NCBI RefSeq assembly: GCF_000622365.1
Contig: NZ_JASC01000014.1
Coordinates: 992,001 to 1,056,000 of the forward strand
Length of the DNA: 64,000 nucleotides
Source of the DNA: Sulfitobacter noctilucae
GTDB lineage: Bacteria > Pseudomonadota > Alphaproteobacteria > Rhodobacterales > Rhodobacteraceae
Direction: 5' to 3'
Shown here: positions 57,165 through 64,000 of the stretch, piece by piece
Numbering within the stretch: the stretch's first letter is position 1
Layout: each line of letters begins with the position of its first letter
Made by a program: the position numbers and the translations under genes
Notes under the pieces: generated by a model
What the model saw: the letters and a program-made list of their open reading frames with translations, nothing else
Databases searched by the model: none
Told to the model about the DNA's origin: nothing

Positions 57165-58327
57165 GAACTTACCTGGACCATAATGCCACAACGCCCCTGC
57201 GGGCCGAGGCGCGGGCGGCGATGGTGGAGGCCATGGACGTTGTAGGCAATCCATCCTCTGTTCACGCAGAGGGTCGGAAGGCGAAGATGCTTGTGGAAAA
57301 GGCACGGGTGCAGGTGGCGGCCTTGGTCGGGTGTCTGCCCACGCAGGTGATATTTACTTCAAGCGCTACAGAAGCGGCGGCGCTCGCGGCGGCGCAAAAG
57401 GCGCAGCATGGCGGAGTGTTTCTTGCGCTGCCGACAGAGCACGATTGTTTAGGGGTTTGGACCGATCATCCGATGGCATCATTGATCGGGCAGGACGGGA
57501 ATATCTGCCCTGAAGGCGGCGAGTCCTTTGTAAACCAGATCTCTTCTTTGGCGGGTCGTGAATGGCGCGATGACAGGACCGATGTGGCGTTGATTGCCAT
57601 GTCTGGTGCCAATAGCGAAACAGGCGTGATGACAGGTGTTAACGGGAACGGCTTTGTATCAGCCTCCCGAGCAGGCACCGTGCCCTATTCCGTAGTTTGT
57701 GACATCACGCAGATGGCGGGCAAGGTCGCGATTGATCTGACCGAGCAGCGGCCGTCTTACATGATTCTTTCCGCGCACAAGCTGGGCGGCCCAAAAGGGG
57801 TAGGTGCCTTTATTAACCTGACCCGTGACGACCCCGAACCGATTTTGCGCGGCGGTGGTCAGGAGCAGAACCGCCGCTCGGGCACAGAGAACATCACCGG
57901 CATCGCCGGGTTTGGTGCTGCCGCAGCGGCCGCAGGTCAGGACGTGGCGACGGGGCGCTGGCAGGAAGTGGCAGAACTTAGAAACATTCTAGAAAATACC
58001 CTTGCGGCCAGCGCAAAGAAGACTATTTTTGTCGGGAATGAAGCAACACGTCTTCCCAATACCACCTGCATTGTTGCAGAAGGCTGGAAAGGCGAGACGC
58101 AGGTCATGCAGATGGACCTTGCAGGCTTTGCGGTTTCGGCAGGGTCTGCCTGCTCTAGCGGCAAGGTCAAGGCCAGCAAGGTCTTGCAGGCCATGGGATA
58201 TACCGAGGCTCAGGCCAGCTGTGCGATCCGCGTATCGCTGGGGCTTGAGACCACCAAAGACGACGTTTTGCGCTTTGCGGATGCATGGTTGGCGAAATAC
58301 GAAAAACACGAGAAACGGGCCGCCTGA
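57161..58327 (+). CDS. Cysteine desulfurase (NifS/IscS-like)
   Basis: A 388-residue PLP enzyme of class V that takes sulfur from cysteine. YLDHNATTPLRAEAR opens the protein; the PLP Lys is in SAHKLGGPKGVGAF near residue 205; the catalytic Cys is in SAGSACSSGKVKASKVL near residue 330. It is a group I (NifS/IscS) enzyme, different from the group II SufS at the end of the operon. The ATG at 57161 overlaps the iscR stop. A longer frame from 57029 is an artefact of the iscR overlap. It presumably provides persulfide sulfur for the SufBCD scaffold. Confidence 0.93.
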   Translation: MRTYLDHNATTPLRAEARAAMVEAMDVVGNPSSVHAEGRKAKMLVEKARVQVAALVGCLPTQVIFTSSATEAAALAAAQKAQHGGVFLALPTEHDCLGVWTDHPMASLIGQDGNICPEGGESFVNQISSLAGREWRDDRTDVALIAMSGANSETGVMTGVNGNGFVSASRAGTVPYSVVCDITQMAGKVAIDLTEQRPSYMILSAHKLGGPKGVGAFINLTRDDPEPILRGGGQEQNRRSGTENITGIAGFGAAAAAAGQDVATGRWQEVAELRNILENTLAASAKKTIFVGNEATRLPNTTCIVAEGWKGETQVMQMDLAGFAVSAGSACSSGKVKASKVLQAMGYTEAQASCAIRVSLGLETTKDDVLRFADAWLAKYEKHEKRAA

Positions 58328-58354
58328 ACAGGCGTGCGGGAAAGGAACGAGATC

Positions 58355-59887
58355 TTGGATAATGTGATTGTCAAAGAGAACGATAACGTCAAAGAGGGCG
58401 TCGATCAGGAAACCGTCGATGCCGTGCGCGAAGTCGGGGGCAAGTATAAATACGGCTGGGCCACCGACATCGAAATGGACTACGCCCCCAAGGGCCTGTC
58501 GCCTGACATCGTGCGCCTGATTTCGGAAAAGAACGACGAGCCACAGTGGATGACCGACTGGCGGCTCGAAGCCTACGACCGGTGGCTGACCAAGACGGAA
58601 CCAACATGGGCCATGGTCGATTATCCCGAGATCGACTTTCAGGATCAGTATTACTATGCCCGACCGAAAAGCATGGCGGTCAAGCCAAAGTCGCTCGATG
58701 AAGTCGACCCCAAGCTATTGGAAACTTACAAGAAACTGGGCATCCCGCTGAAAGAGCAAGCTATCCTGGCCGGGGTCGAAGGTGCCGAAGAAATGTCTGA
58801 CGCCCCCCGCAAGGTTGCGGTTGATGCGGTGTTCGATTCCGTATCAGTGGGCACGACATTCCAAGACGAATTGAAAAAGGCCGGCGTGATTTTCTGCTCC
58901 ATCTCGGAAGCGATCAAGGATCACCCTGAGCTGGTCAAGAAATATCTCGGCACCGTGGTTCCCGTCTCTGACAACTACTATGCCACGCTGAACTCTGCCG
59001 TGTTCTCGGACGGGTCGTTTGTCTATGTCCCGCCGGGCGTACGCTGCCCGATGGAACTGTCTACATACTTCCGCATCAACGCCGAAAACACGGGCCAGTT
59101 TGAACGCACGTTGATCATCGCCGACAAAGGCTCCTACGTCAGCTATCTTGAAGGTTGCACTGCGCCGCAGCGGGATGAGAGCCAGCTGCATGCAGCGGTC
59201 GTCGAGATCATCATCGAAGAAGACGCCGAAGTTAAGTACTCAACCGTACAGAACTGGTATCCCGGTGACGAAGACGGCAAGGGCGGCATCTATAACTTTG
59301 TGACCAAGCGTGCCGATTGTCGGGGTGACCGGGCCAAAGTGATGTGGACGCAGGTAGAAACCGGTTCAGCCGTTACATGGAAGTACCCCAGCTGCATCTT
59401 GCGCGGCGACGACAGCCAAGGCGAGTTCTACTCCATCGCAATCGCCAACAACATGCAGCAGGCCGATACCGGCACCAAGATGGTCCATCTGGGCAAGCGC
59501 ACCAAGTCGCGCATCGTGTCCAAGGGGATCAGTGCTGGTAAGGCGCAGAATACCTATCGCGGGCTTGTCTCGATGCACCCCAAAGCCAAGGAATCGCGCA
59601 ACTATACCCAGTGCGACAGCCTGTTGATTGGCGACAAATGCGGGGCGCACACAGTGCCTTACATCGAGGTCAAGAACAACTCGTCACGGGTCGAACACGA
59701 GGCGACGACCTCCAAAGTGGATGACGATCAGCTATTCTATTGCCGCTCGCGTGGCATGGACGAGGAAGAGGCCGTTGCCTTGGTCGTGAACGGGTTCTGC
59801 AAGGACGTGCTGCAAGCGCTGCCGATGGAATTTGCGATGGAAGCACAGGCACTTGTGGCGATTTCGCTGGAAGGCTCAGTGGGCTGA
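58355..59887 (+). CDS. sufB: Fe-S cluster assembly scaffold SufB
   Basis: A 510-residue SufB, core subunit of the SufBC2D complex on which Fe-S clusters are built. [35 protein letters not shown] and the beta-helix region [20 protein letters not shown] are family hallmarks, and the C-terminal [28 protein letters not shown] contains the conserved Glu/His region used for assembly. The start is uncertain: a TTG at 58355 has AAAGGAAC just upstream; a GTG at 58334 is also in frame. The small membrane-protein gene follows after two bases. Confidence 0.95.
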   Translation: MDNVIVKENDNVKEGVDQETVDAVREVGGKYKYGWATDIEMDYAPKGLSPDIVRLISEKNDEPQWMTDWRLEAYDRWLTKTEPTWAMVDYPEIDFQDQYYYARPKSMAVKPKSLDEVDPKLLETYKKLGIPLKEQAILAGVEGAEEMSDAPRKVAVDAVFDSVSVGTTFQDELKKAGVIFCSISEAIKDHPELVKKYLGTVVPVSDNYYATLNSAVFSDGSFVYVPPGVRCPMELSTYFRINAENTGQFERTLIIADKGSYVSYLEGCTAPQRDESQLHAAVVEIIIEEDAEVKYSTVQNWYPGDEDGKGGIYNFVTKRADCRGDRAKVMWTQVETGSAVTWKYPSCILRGDDSQGEFYSIAIANNMQQADTGTKMVHLGKRTKSRIVSKGISAGKAQNTYRGLVSMHPKAKESRNYTQCDSLLIGDKCGAHTVPYIEVKNNSSRVEHEATTSKVDDDQLFYCRSRGMDEEEAVALVVNGFCKDVLQALPMEFAMEAQALVAISLEGSVG

Positions 59888-59889
59888 TA

Positions 59890-60093
59890 ATGAGACAAGT
59901 TGCTTATACCATAGGTGTCGCTTCGGTGGTCTTCTTTGTGCTGCTGACCGGGCTTGAACTGGTCAGCAGCGATGCAGGCATCACGGCCGAAACCTTGATG
60001 GCGAATGTCTTTCGGACACTCATCTTCACGATGATCTATGCAGCAATACAGGTGGCGATCCGGATCTTCCGCTCTGGCGATAAACCCGATTGA
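59890..60093 (+). CDS. Small membrane protein within suf operon
   Basis: A 67-residue protein with two membrane segments (about residues 6-25 and 38-60) and a short basic C terminus ending RSGDKPD. It is not recognised as a known family. It begins two bases after the sufB stop and ends 55 bases before sufC, so it is almost certainly co-transcribed with the suf genes. Its role is unknown; a membrane partner for SufBCD or a simple hitch-hiker are both possible. Confidence 0.75.
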   Translation: MRQVAYTIGVASVVFFVLLTGLELVSSDAGITAETLMANVFRTLIFTMIYAAIQVAIRIFRSGDKPD

Positions 60094-60148
60094 TCCACCG
60101 CAAAAGACTTTAAGAATACGCGTCAAGACGCTGATAAGGAACAAGACT

Positions 60149-60904
60149 ATGCTGAGCATTAAGAACCTGAACGTAAAACTTGAAGACGAGGACAAGCAGA
60201 TCCTTAAAGGTGTCGATCTGGAGGTCGAGGCTGGTAAGGTCCACGCGATTATGGGGCCGAACGGTTCTGGAAAATCGACACTGTCCTATGTGCTTTCCGG
60301 CAAGGGCGGGTATGAGGTGACCGAAGGCACCGCAGAACTTGAAGGTGTTGACCTGCTGGATATGGAGCCAGAAGACCGCGCCGCTGCGGGACTTTTCCTT
60401 GCGTTTCAGTATCCCGTCGAAATTCCCGGTGTGGGCAATATGACTTTCCTGCGTACCGCTGTGAATGCTCAGCGCAAGGCGCGGGGCGAGGAGGAAATGT
60501 CCGCCGCCGAATTCCTCAAGGTTGTGCGTGCCAAGGCCAAAGAGCTGAAGATTGACGCCGACATGTTGAAGCGTCCCGTCAATATGGGTTTCTCCGGCGG
60601 TGAGAAAAAACGCAACGAAATCCTGCAAATGGCCATGCTTGAGCCCAAAATGTGTATTCTGGACGAAACCGACTCCGGTCTCGACGTTGATGCGATGAAA
60701 CTGGTGGCAGAGGGTGTTAATGCGCTGCGCTCCGAAGGCCGCGGGTTTCTTGTGATCACCCACTACCAGCGCCTTTTGGACCACATCAAACCGGATGTGG
60801 TGCACATTATGGCGAATGGCCGGATCATCAAAACGGGTGGGCCCGAGCTGGCGCTTGAAGTCGAAAACAACGGCTATGCCGATATTCTTGCCGAGGTGGC
60901 GTAA
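60149..60904 (+). CDS. sufC: Fe-S cluster assembly ATPase SufC
   Basis: A 251-residue ABC-type ATPase of the SufBCD complex. Walker A GPNGSGKSTLS is near residue 34, the signature GFSGGEKKRNEIL near 150, Walker B MCILDETDSGLD near 168, and the switch His in VITHYQRLL near 203. ATP use by SufC drives rearrangement of SufB and SufD to take up iron and sulfide. The ATG at 60149 has AAGGAAC upstream; a longer frame from 60038 is rejected. The stop overlaps the sufD start by one base (TAATG). Confidence 0.97.
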   Translation: MLSIKNLNVKLEDEDKQILKGVDLEVEAGKVHAIMGPNGSGKSTLSYVLSGKGGYEVTEGTAELEGVDLLDMEPEDRAAAGLFLAFQYPVEIPGVGNMTFLRTAVNAQRKARGEEEMSAAEFLKVVRAKAKELKIDADMLKRPVNMGFSGGEKKRNEILQMAMLEPKMCILDETDSGLDVDAMKLVAEGVNALRSEGRGFLVITHYQRLLDHIKPDVVHIMANGRIIKTGGPELALEVENNGYADILAEVA

Positions 60905-62184
60905 TGGCGGAAGCGGCTTTGAAAACCGATCCCGTTGCCGCGATCCTGGAAGGGCGCGAGGTTTTGGCGACAGGCTGGTCCGCTGCCGCCCGCAGCGATG
61001 CGCTGGCACGGCTGCAGGCCTCCGGCCTGCCGGAGCGGCGGGACGAGTACTGGAAATTCACCCGTCCGGACACACTGACCCAGGCGCAGGCACCGCAAGC
61101 CGCCGTGATGGCGGATGATGAAGCGCCGCTGTTTGATGAAATGGACCGTTTACAGATCGTTTTCGTTGACGGTGTCTTTGATGCCGAAGCCTCCGACGAC
61201 CTTGCCCTTGAAGGGATCAGCATCGAACGGCTTGCCACCGCCAACAGCGATTTGCACTGGGCGCGGGATGTCTACGGCGTGCTGGAAAAGCGCGGGCAAG
61301 ATCCGGTATCGCGCCCCTTGGCGGCACTGAACACGGCCACGGCCACCGATGGCATCTTGATCCATGTGACGGGCAAACCCAGCAAGCCTGTTAATCTGAT
61401 TTATAACCATAAGTCAGACAGTTCCGATGCAACACTGCACCATTGCATTAAGCTGGATGCCGGGGCAGAACTTACTGTGCTCGAGAACGGTCCTGCGGCT
61501 GCACGACTGAACAAGGTGATGGAGGTCGAGATTGCCGATGGTGCCTCTTTTAACCACATCCGCGCCCAGGGCCGCAACCACGAACGCCGTGCGGCGACCC
61601 ATCTTTTTGCCCGGCTCGGCACGGAATCGGAATTCAAGTCCTTCACCCTGACCATGAACGGTGTGCTGACCCGCAACGAGGCCGTGATCGAACTGACCGG
61701 TGACGATGCAAAGGCTCATATCGCCGGGGCCTGTGTGGGGGACGGTGATTTTCACCACGACGACACGGTGTTCATCACCCACGACGCGGTGAATTGTGAA
61801 AGCCGTCAGGTGTTCAAGAAGGTATTGCGGAACGGTGCCATTGGCGTGTTCCAAGGCAAAATCTTGGTCAAGGCGGGCGCGCAGAAAACCGATGGGTATC
61901 AGATCAGCCAGTCTTTGCTGCTGGACGGCGACAGCCAGTTTCTGGCCAAGCCCGAGCTTGAAATTTATGCCGACGATGTGGCTTGTTCGCACGGTTCGAC
62001 CTCGGGTGCCATCGACGAAGACGCATTGTTTTATTTGCGCTCGCGCGGTGTGCCGCACGCTGATGCTACGGACATGCTGACCCTGTCGTTCCTCGCTGAA
62101 GCGGTGGAAGAGATCGAAGCCAACGATCTGCGCGAGGAAATACTGGACCGTCTGACAGGTTGGCTGGGGCGTCGGCGCGGCTGA
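60904..62184 (+). CDS. sufD: Fe-S cluster assembly protein SufD
   Basis: A 426-residue SufD, the SufB paralogue that forms a heterodimer with it and is bound by SufC. The beta-helix core is present, and the C-terminal DDVACSHGSTSGAIDEDALFYLRSRGV, with the conserved His needed for iron acquisition, is intact (near residue 362). The N-terminal half is more variable (RRDEYWKFTRPD is typical). It starts on the last base of the sufC stop and its own stop overlaps the next start (TGATG at 62182-62186). Confidence 0.96.
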   Translation: MAEAALKTDPVAAILEGREVLATGWSAAARSDALARLQASGLPERRDEYWKFTRPDTLTQAQAPQAAVMADDEAPLFDEMDRLQIVFVDGVFDAEASDDLALEGISIERLATANSDLHWARDVYGVLEKRGQDPVSRPLAALNTATATDGILIHVTGKPSKPVNLIYNHKSDSSDATLHHCIKLDAGAELTVLENGPAAARLNKVMEVEIADGASFNHIRAQGRNHERRAATHLFARLGTESEFKSFTLTMNGVLTRNEAVIELTGDDAKAHIAGACVGDGDFHHDDTVFITHDAVNCESRQVFKKVLRNGAIGVFQGKILVKAGAQKTDGYQISQSLLLDGDSQFLAKPELEIYADDVACSHGSTSGAIDEDALFYLRSRGVPHADATDMLTLSFLAEAVEEIEANDLREEILDRLTGWLGRRRG

Positions 62185-62675
62185 TGGCGGCCACATCCGA
62201 CATCATCGCGACCTACCGGAGACCGGGCGGGGTCATTTCCAGCATGTTGGCGCGTGGCCCCCGAGAGGACCGCGCGCTGATATACCTGATGATCGCCTGT
62301 CTGCTGGTCTTTGTCGCCCAGACCCCGCGTCTGGCCCGTGAAGCATATGAGACGCAAACCGACCTTGGGATGCTCTTGGGCGCGGCGCTGATGGCTTGGC
62401 TTTTCATCGCTCCTTTGCTCTTCTACGTTGTTGCCGGGCTCACCTACGCCATTGCACGTCTGCTTCGCAGCAAAATCTCGGCCTACGGCGCGCGACTGGC
62501 ATTGTTCTGGGCGCTTCTGGCCTCGTCACCGATCATCCTGCTTTGGGGGCTGACCGCAGGTTTCGTCGGCCCCGGTATTCAGATGACTCTTGTCGGTATC
62601 CTGTGGTTCGCGGCGTTCATGTGGTTCTGGATCGCGGGTTTTCGCGCGGCGGCAGCATCCGGGGCAGCGCAATGA
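62184..62675 (+). CDS. Yip1-family membrane protein
   Basis: A 163-residue membrane protein with four or five hydrophobic segments after a basic N terminus (about residues 34-48, 60-87, 101-125, 130-152). It has the general layout of the Yip1 domain proteins found in bacteria. Function is not known. It is translationally coupled to sufD upstream (TGATG) and to the next Yip1-like gene downstream (ATGA at 62672-62675), which ties it closely to Fe-S assembly genes, although no direct role is established. Confidence 0.8.
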   Translation: MAATSDIIATYRRPGGVISSMLARGPREDRALIYLMIACLLVFVAQTPRLAREAYETQTDLGMLLGAALMAWLFIAPLLFYVVAGLTYAIARLLRSKISAYGARLALFWALLASSPIILLWGLTAGFVGPGIQMTLVGILWFAAFMWFWIAGFRAAAASGAAQ

Positions 62676-63253
62676 AAGATATGCTGGTGCAGCTGGCCCG
62701 GACCAGCATTAAGGACCCCCGCGAAGCGGGTCGGCAAATCATGGCGATGGACCTTGATCGGGATACACTCTGGACGGCCCTTGGGCTGGTCGCGGTGGTC
62801 AATACCTTTCTGGTGACACTGTTGATAGCCAGCTCCGGCTCCGAGGTGCCTCTGCCGCGGTTCATGAACAGCCCGCTGACGCTCTTTGTCCTGATTGCCG
62901 GTGTGCTGGTGCTTTATATCCACGCCCTGTACTGGGCAGGTCTGACCATCGGCGGCACGGGGCGGTTGATGGATGTTCTGGCGCTGGTCGTCTGGTTCCA
63001 GATCCTGCGCGCGGCCGCGCAACTGGCGATACTGGTCCTGTCGCTTGCCCTGCCTGCTTTGGGGGCGCTTGCTTCGCTGGTCGTAGCGGTCTGGGGCTTC
63101 TGGATATTTCTGAATTTTCTAGCCACTGCATTGAACCTGACAAGCCCGTGGCACAGCCTTGCTGTCCTGGTGGTTGCTTTTGTCGGTCTGGTGCTAGGTG
63201 TGGGGGTGTTGACGTCGTTGATCGGCGGGCTGGCCCAAGGAGTAATAAGCTGA
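62672..63253 (+). CDS. Yip1-family membrane protein, second copy
   Basis: A 193-residue membrane protein with about five hydrophobic segments. SIKDPREAGRQIMAMDLDRDTLWTALGLVAVVN is the usual opening of the alphaproteobacterial Yip1 proteins; a Gly- and Ala-rich LALVVWFQILRAAAQL region follows. It overlaps its paralogue-like neighbour by four bases and the sufS start by one base (TGATG at 63251-63255). The two may form a heteromeric membrane unit; that is inference. The frame's extension to 62396 is an artefact of overlap with the preceding gene. Confidence 0.82.
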   Translation: MKDMLVQLARTSIKDPREAGRQIMAMDLDRDTLWTALGLVAVVNTFLVTLLIASSGSEVPLPRFMNSPLTLFVLIAGVLVLYIHALYWAGLTIGGTGRLMDVLALVVWFQILRAAAQLAILVLSLALPALGALASLVVAVWGFWIFLNFLATALNLTSPWHSLAVLVVAFVGLVLGVGVLTSLIGGLAQGVIS

Positions 63254-64000
63254 TGTTCGATATTGCCGAAGTGCGCCGCGACTTCCCCATCCTCAACCGC
63301 GAGGTAAATGGCAAGCCACTGGTCTATCTCGACAGTGGTGCCTCGGCGCAAAAACCACAGGTGGTGATTGATGCGGTGACACAGGCTTATTCGATGGAAT
63401 ATGCCAATGTGCACCGGGGCTTGCACTACCTGTCCAATCTGGCCACCGATAAATACGAAGCCGTGCGCGGCAAGATGGCGGCTTTCCTGAACGCCGCGTC
63501 CGAAGACGAGATTGTGTTTAACACCGGCACCACCGAGGGTATCAACACCGTCGCATACGGCTGGGCCATGCCGCGTTTGCAGGCAGGGGACGAGATCATC
63601 CTGTCGGTGATGGAGCATCACGCAAACATCGTGCCATGGCATTTCCTGCGCGAACGGCAGGGCGTGGTCATCAAATGGGTGGATGTGGACAGCACAGGTG
63701 CGCTGGATCCTCAGGCTGTAATTGACGCGATCACGCCAAAGACCAAGCTGATTGCGATCACCCATCTGTCAAATGTTCTGGGCACCAAGGTCGACGTCAA
63801 GACGATTTGCGCAGCTGCCCGTGAGAAGGGCGTGGCCGTGTTGGTCGACGGGTCGCAGGCGGCTGTGCACATGCCCGTCGATGTTCAGGATTTGGGTTGC
63901 GACTTCTATGCCGTCACAGGCCACAAGCTTTACGGCCCCTCCGGTTCTGGTGCCATCTACATCAAGGCGGACCGCATGAAAGAAATGCGTCCCTTCATGG
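63253..64000 (+). CDS. sufS: Cysteine desulfurase SufS, truncated by window end
   Basis: The first 249 residues of a group II cysteine desulfurase. YLDSGASAQKPQVVIDAV (residues 25-42), MEYANVHRGLHYLS, TGTTEGINTVAYGW and MEHHANIVPWHFL are typical of SufS/CsdA. The PLP Lys is present in AVTGHKLYGPSGSGAIY near residue 226. The catalytic Cys, expected near residue 364, lies beyond the window. The start at 63253 overlaps the stop of the previous gene. SufS normally works with SufE or SufU; neither is seen in the window. Confidence 0.95.
   Translation, partial: MFDIAEVRRDFPILNREVNGKPLVYLDSGASAQKPQVVIDAVTQAYSMEYANVHRGLHYLSNLATDKYEAVRGKMAAFLNAASEDEIVFNTGTTEGINTVAYGWAMPRLQAGDEIILSVMEHHANIVPWHFLRERQGVVIKWVDVDSTGALDPQAVIDAITPKTKLIAITHLSNVLGTKVDVKTICAAAREKGVAVLVDGSQAAVHMPVDVQDLGCDFYAVTGHKLYGPSGSGAIYIKADRMKEMRPFM

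Overview
The window is a gene-dense chromosomal segment of an alphaproteobacterium, most probably of the Rhodobacterales (Roseobacter group). The reasons are: a CckA-type hybrid kinase close to recA; a recA promoter with the alphaproteobacterial SOS box GAAC-N7-GAAC; an iscR-suf cluster whose IscR lacks the three usual cluster cysteines, as reported for Rhodobacter; a stand-alone RamA/RACo-type corrinoid activase; XRE-cupin, Usg and DUF502 proteins; and fairly high GC. No insertion sequence, prophage, CRISPR array or rRNA operon was seen. Species cannot be named from this sequence alone.

Layout. 1-8.9 kb: an incomplete membrane protein, mfd, a Bcr/CflA-type exporter, then a leftward group (acyl-CoA ligase, DsbA/FrnE-like oxidoreductase, a small ORF, a cytidylyltransferase-like protein) facing an XRE-cupin regulator. 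8.9-21.9 kb: peptide-binding protein, an orphan promoter-plus-terminator unit that looks like a small RNA, bdhA and a patatin phospholipase, DUF502, psuK-psuG for pseudouridine breakdown, a divergent DUF4198/HupE pair, thiE, trmJ, heme A synthase and an M32 carboxypeptidase. 21.95-23.0 kb: the only gene-poor stretch, closed by the gyrA terminator. 23-36 kb: gyrA, usg, DUF2855, a radical SAM protein, the translationally coupled zwf-pgl-pgi operon behind a LacI-type palindrome, a GNAT and a thioesterase, a fatty acyl-CoA ligase, an EamA transporter and tRNA-Gly(CCC). 36-45.3 kb: methyltransferase and corrinoid activase, agmatinase, guaB with an rsmB-type methyltransferase, and cckA. 45.3-56.5 kb: sulfotransferase, SOS-regulated recA, alaS, yciI, typA, mscS, an SMR pump, icd, an HD hydrolase and an alpha/beta hydrolase. 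56.7-64 kb: iscR, nifS-like desulfurase, sufB, a small membrane protein, sufC, sufD, two Yip1-like membrane proteins and sufS, which is cut by the window end.

Functionally this is mostly core metabolism: entry into the oxidative pentose phosphate/Entner-Doudoroff routes (zwf-pgl-pgi), TCA (icd), nucleotide synthesis and salvage (guaB, psuKG), translation (alaS, typA, trmJ, rsmB-like), DNA repair (mfd, recA), cell-cycle signalling (cckA) and Fe-S assembly (suf). I did not find an obvious new multi-gene system. The signals most worth following are regulatory: the orphan small-RNA unit at about 10.86-10.97 kb, the 22-bp palindrome before zwf, the ICE-like box and cysteine-poor IscR of the suf operon, a 17-codon ORF bridging guaB and the next gene exactly by overlapping start/stop codons, and unexplained membrane proteins embedded in the suf operon.
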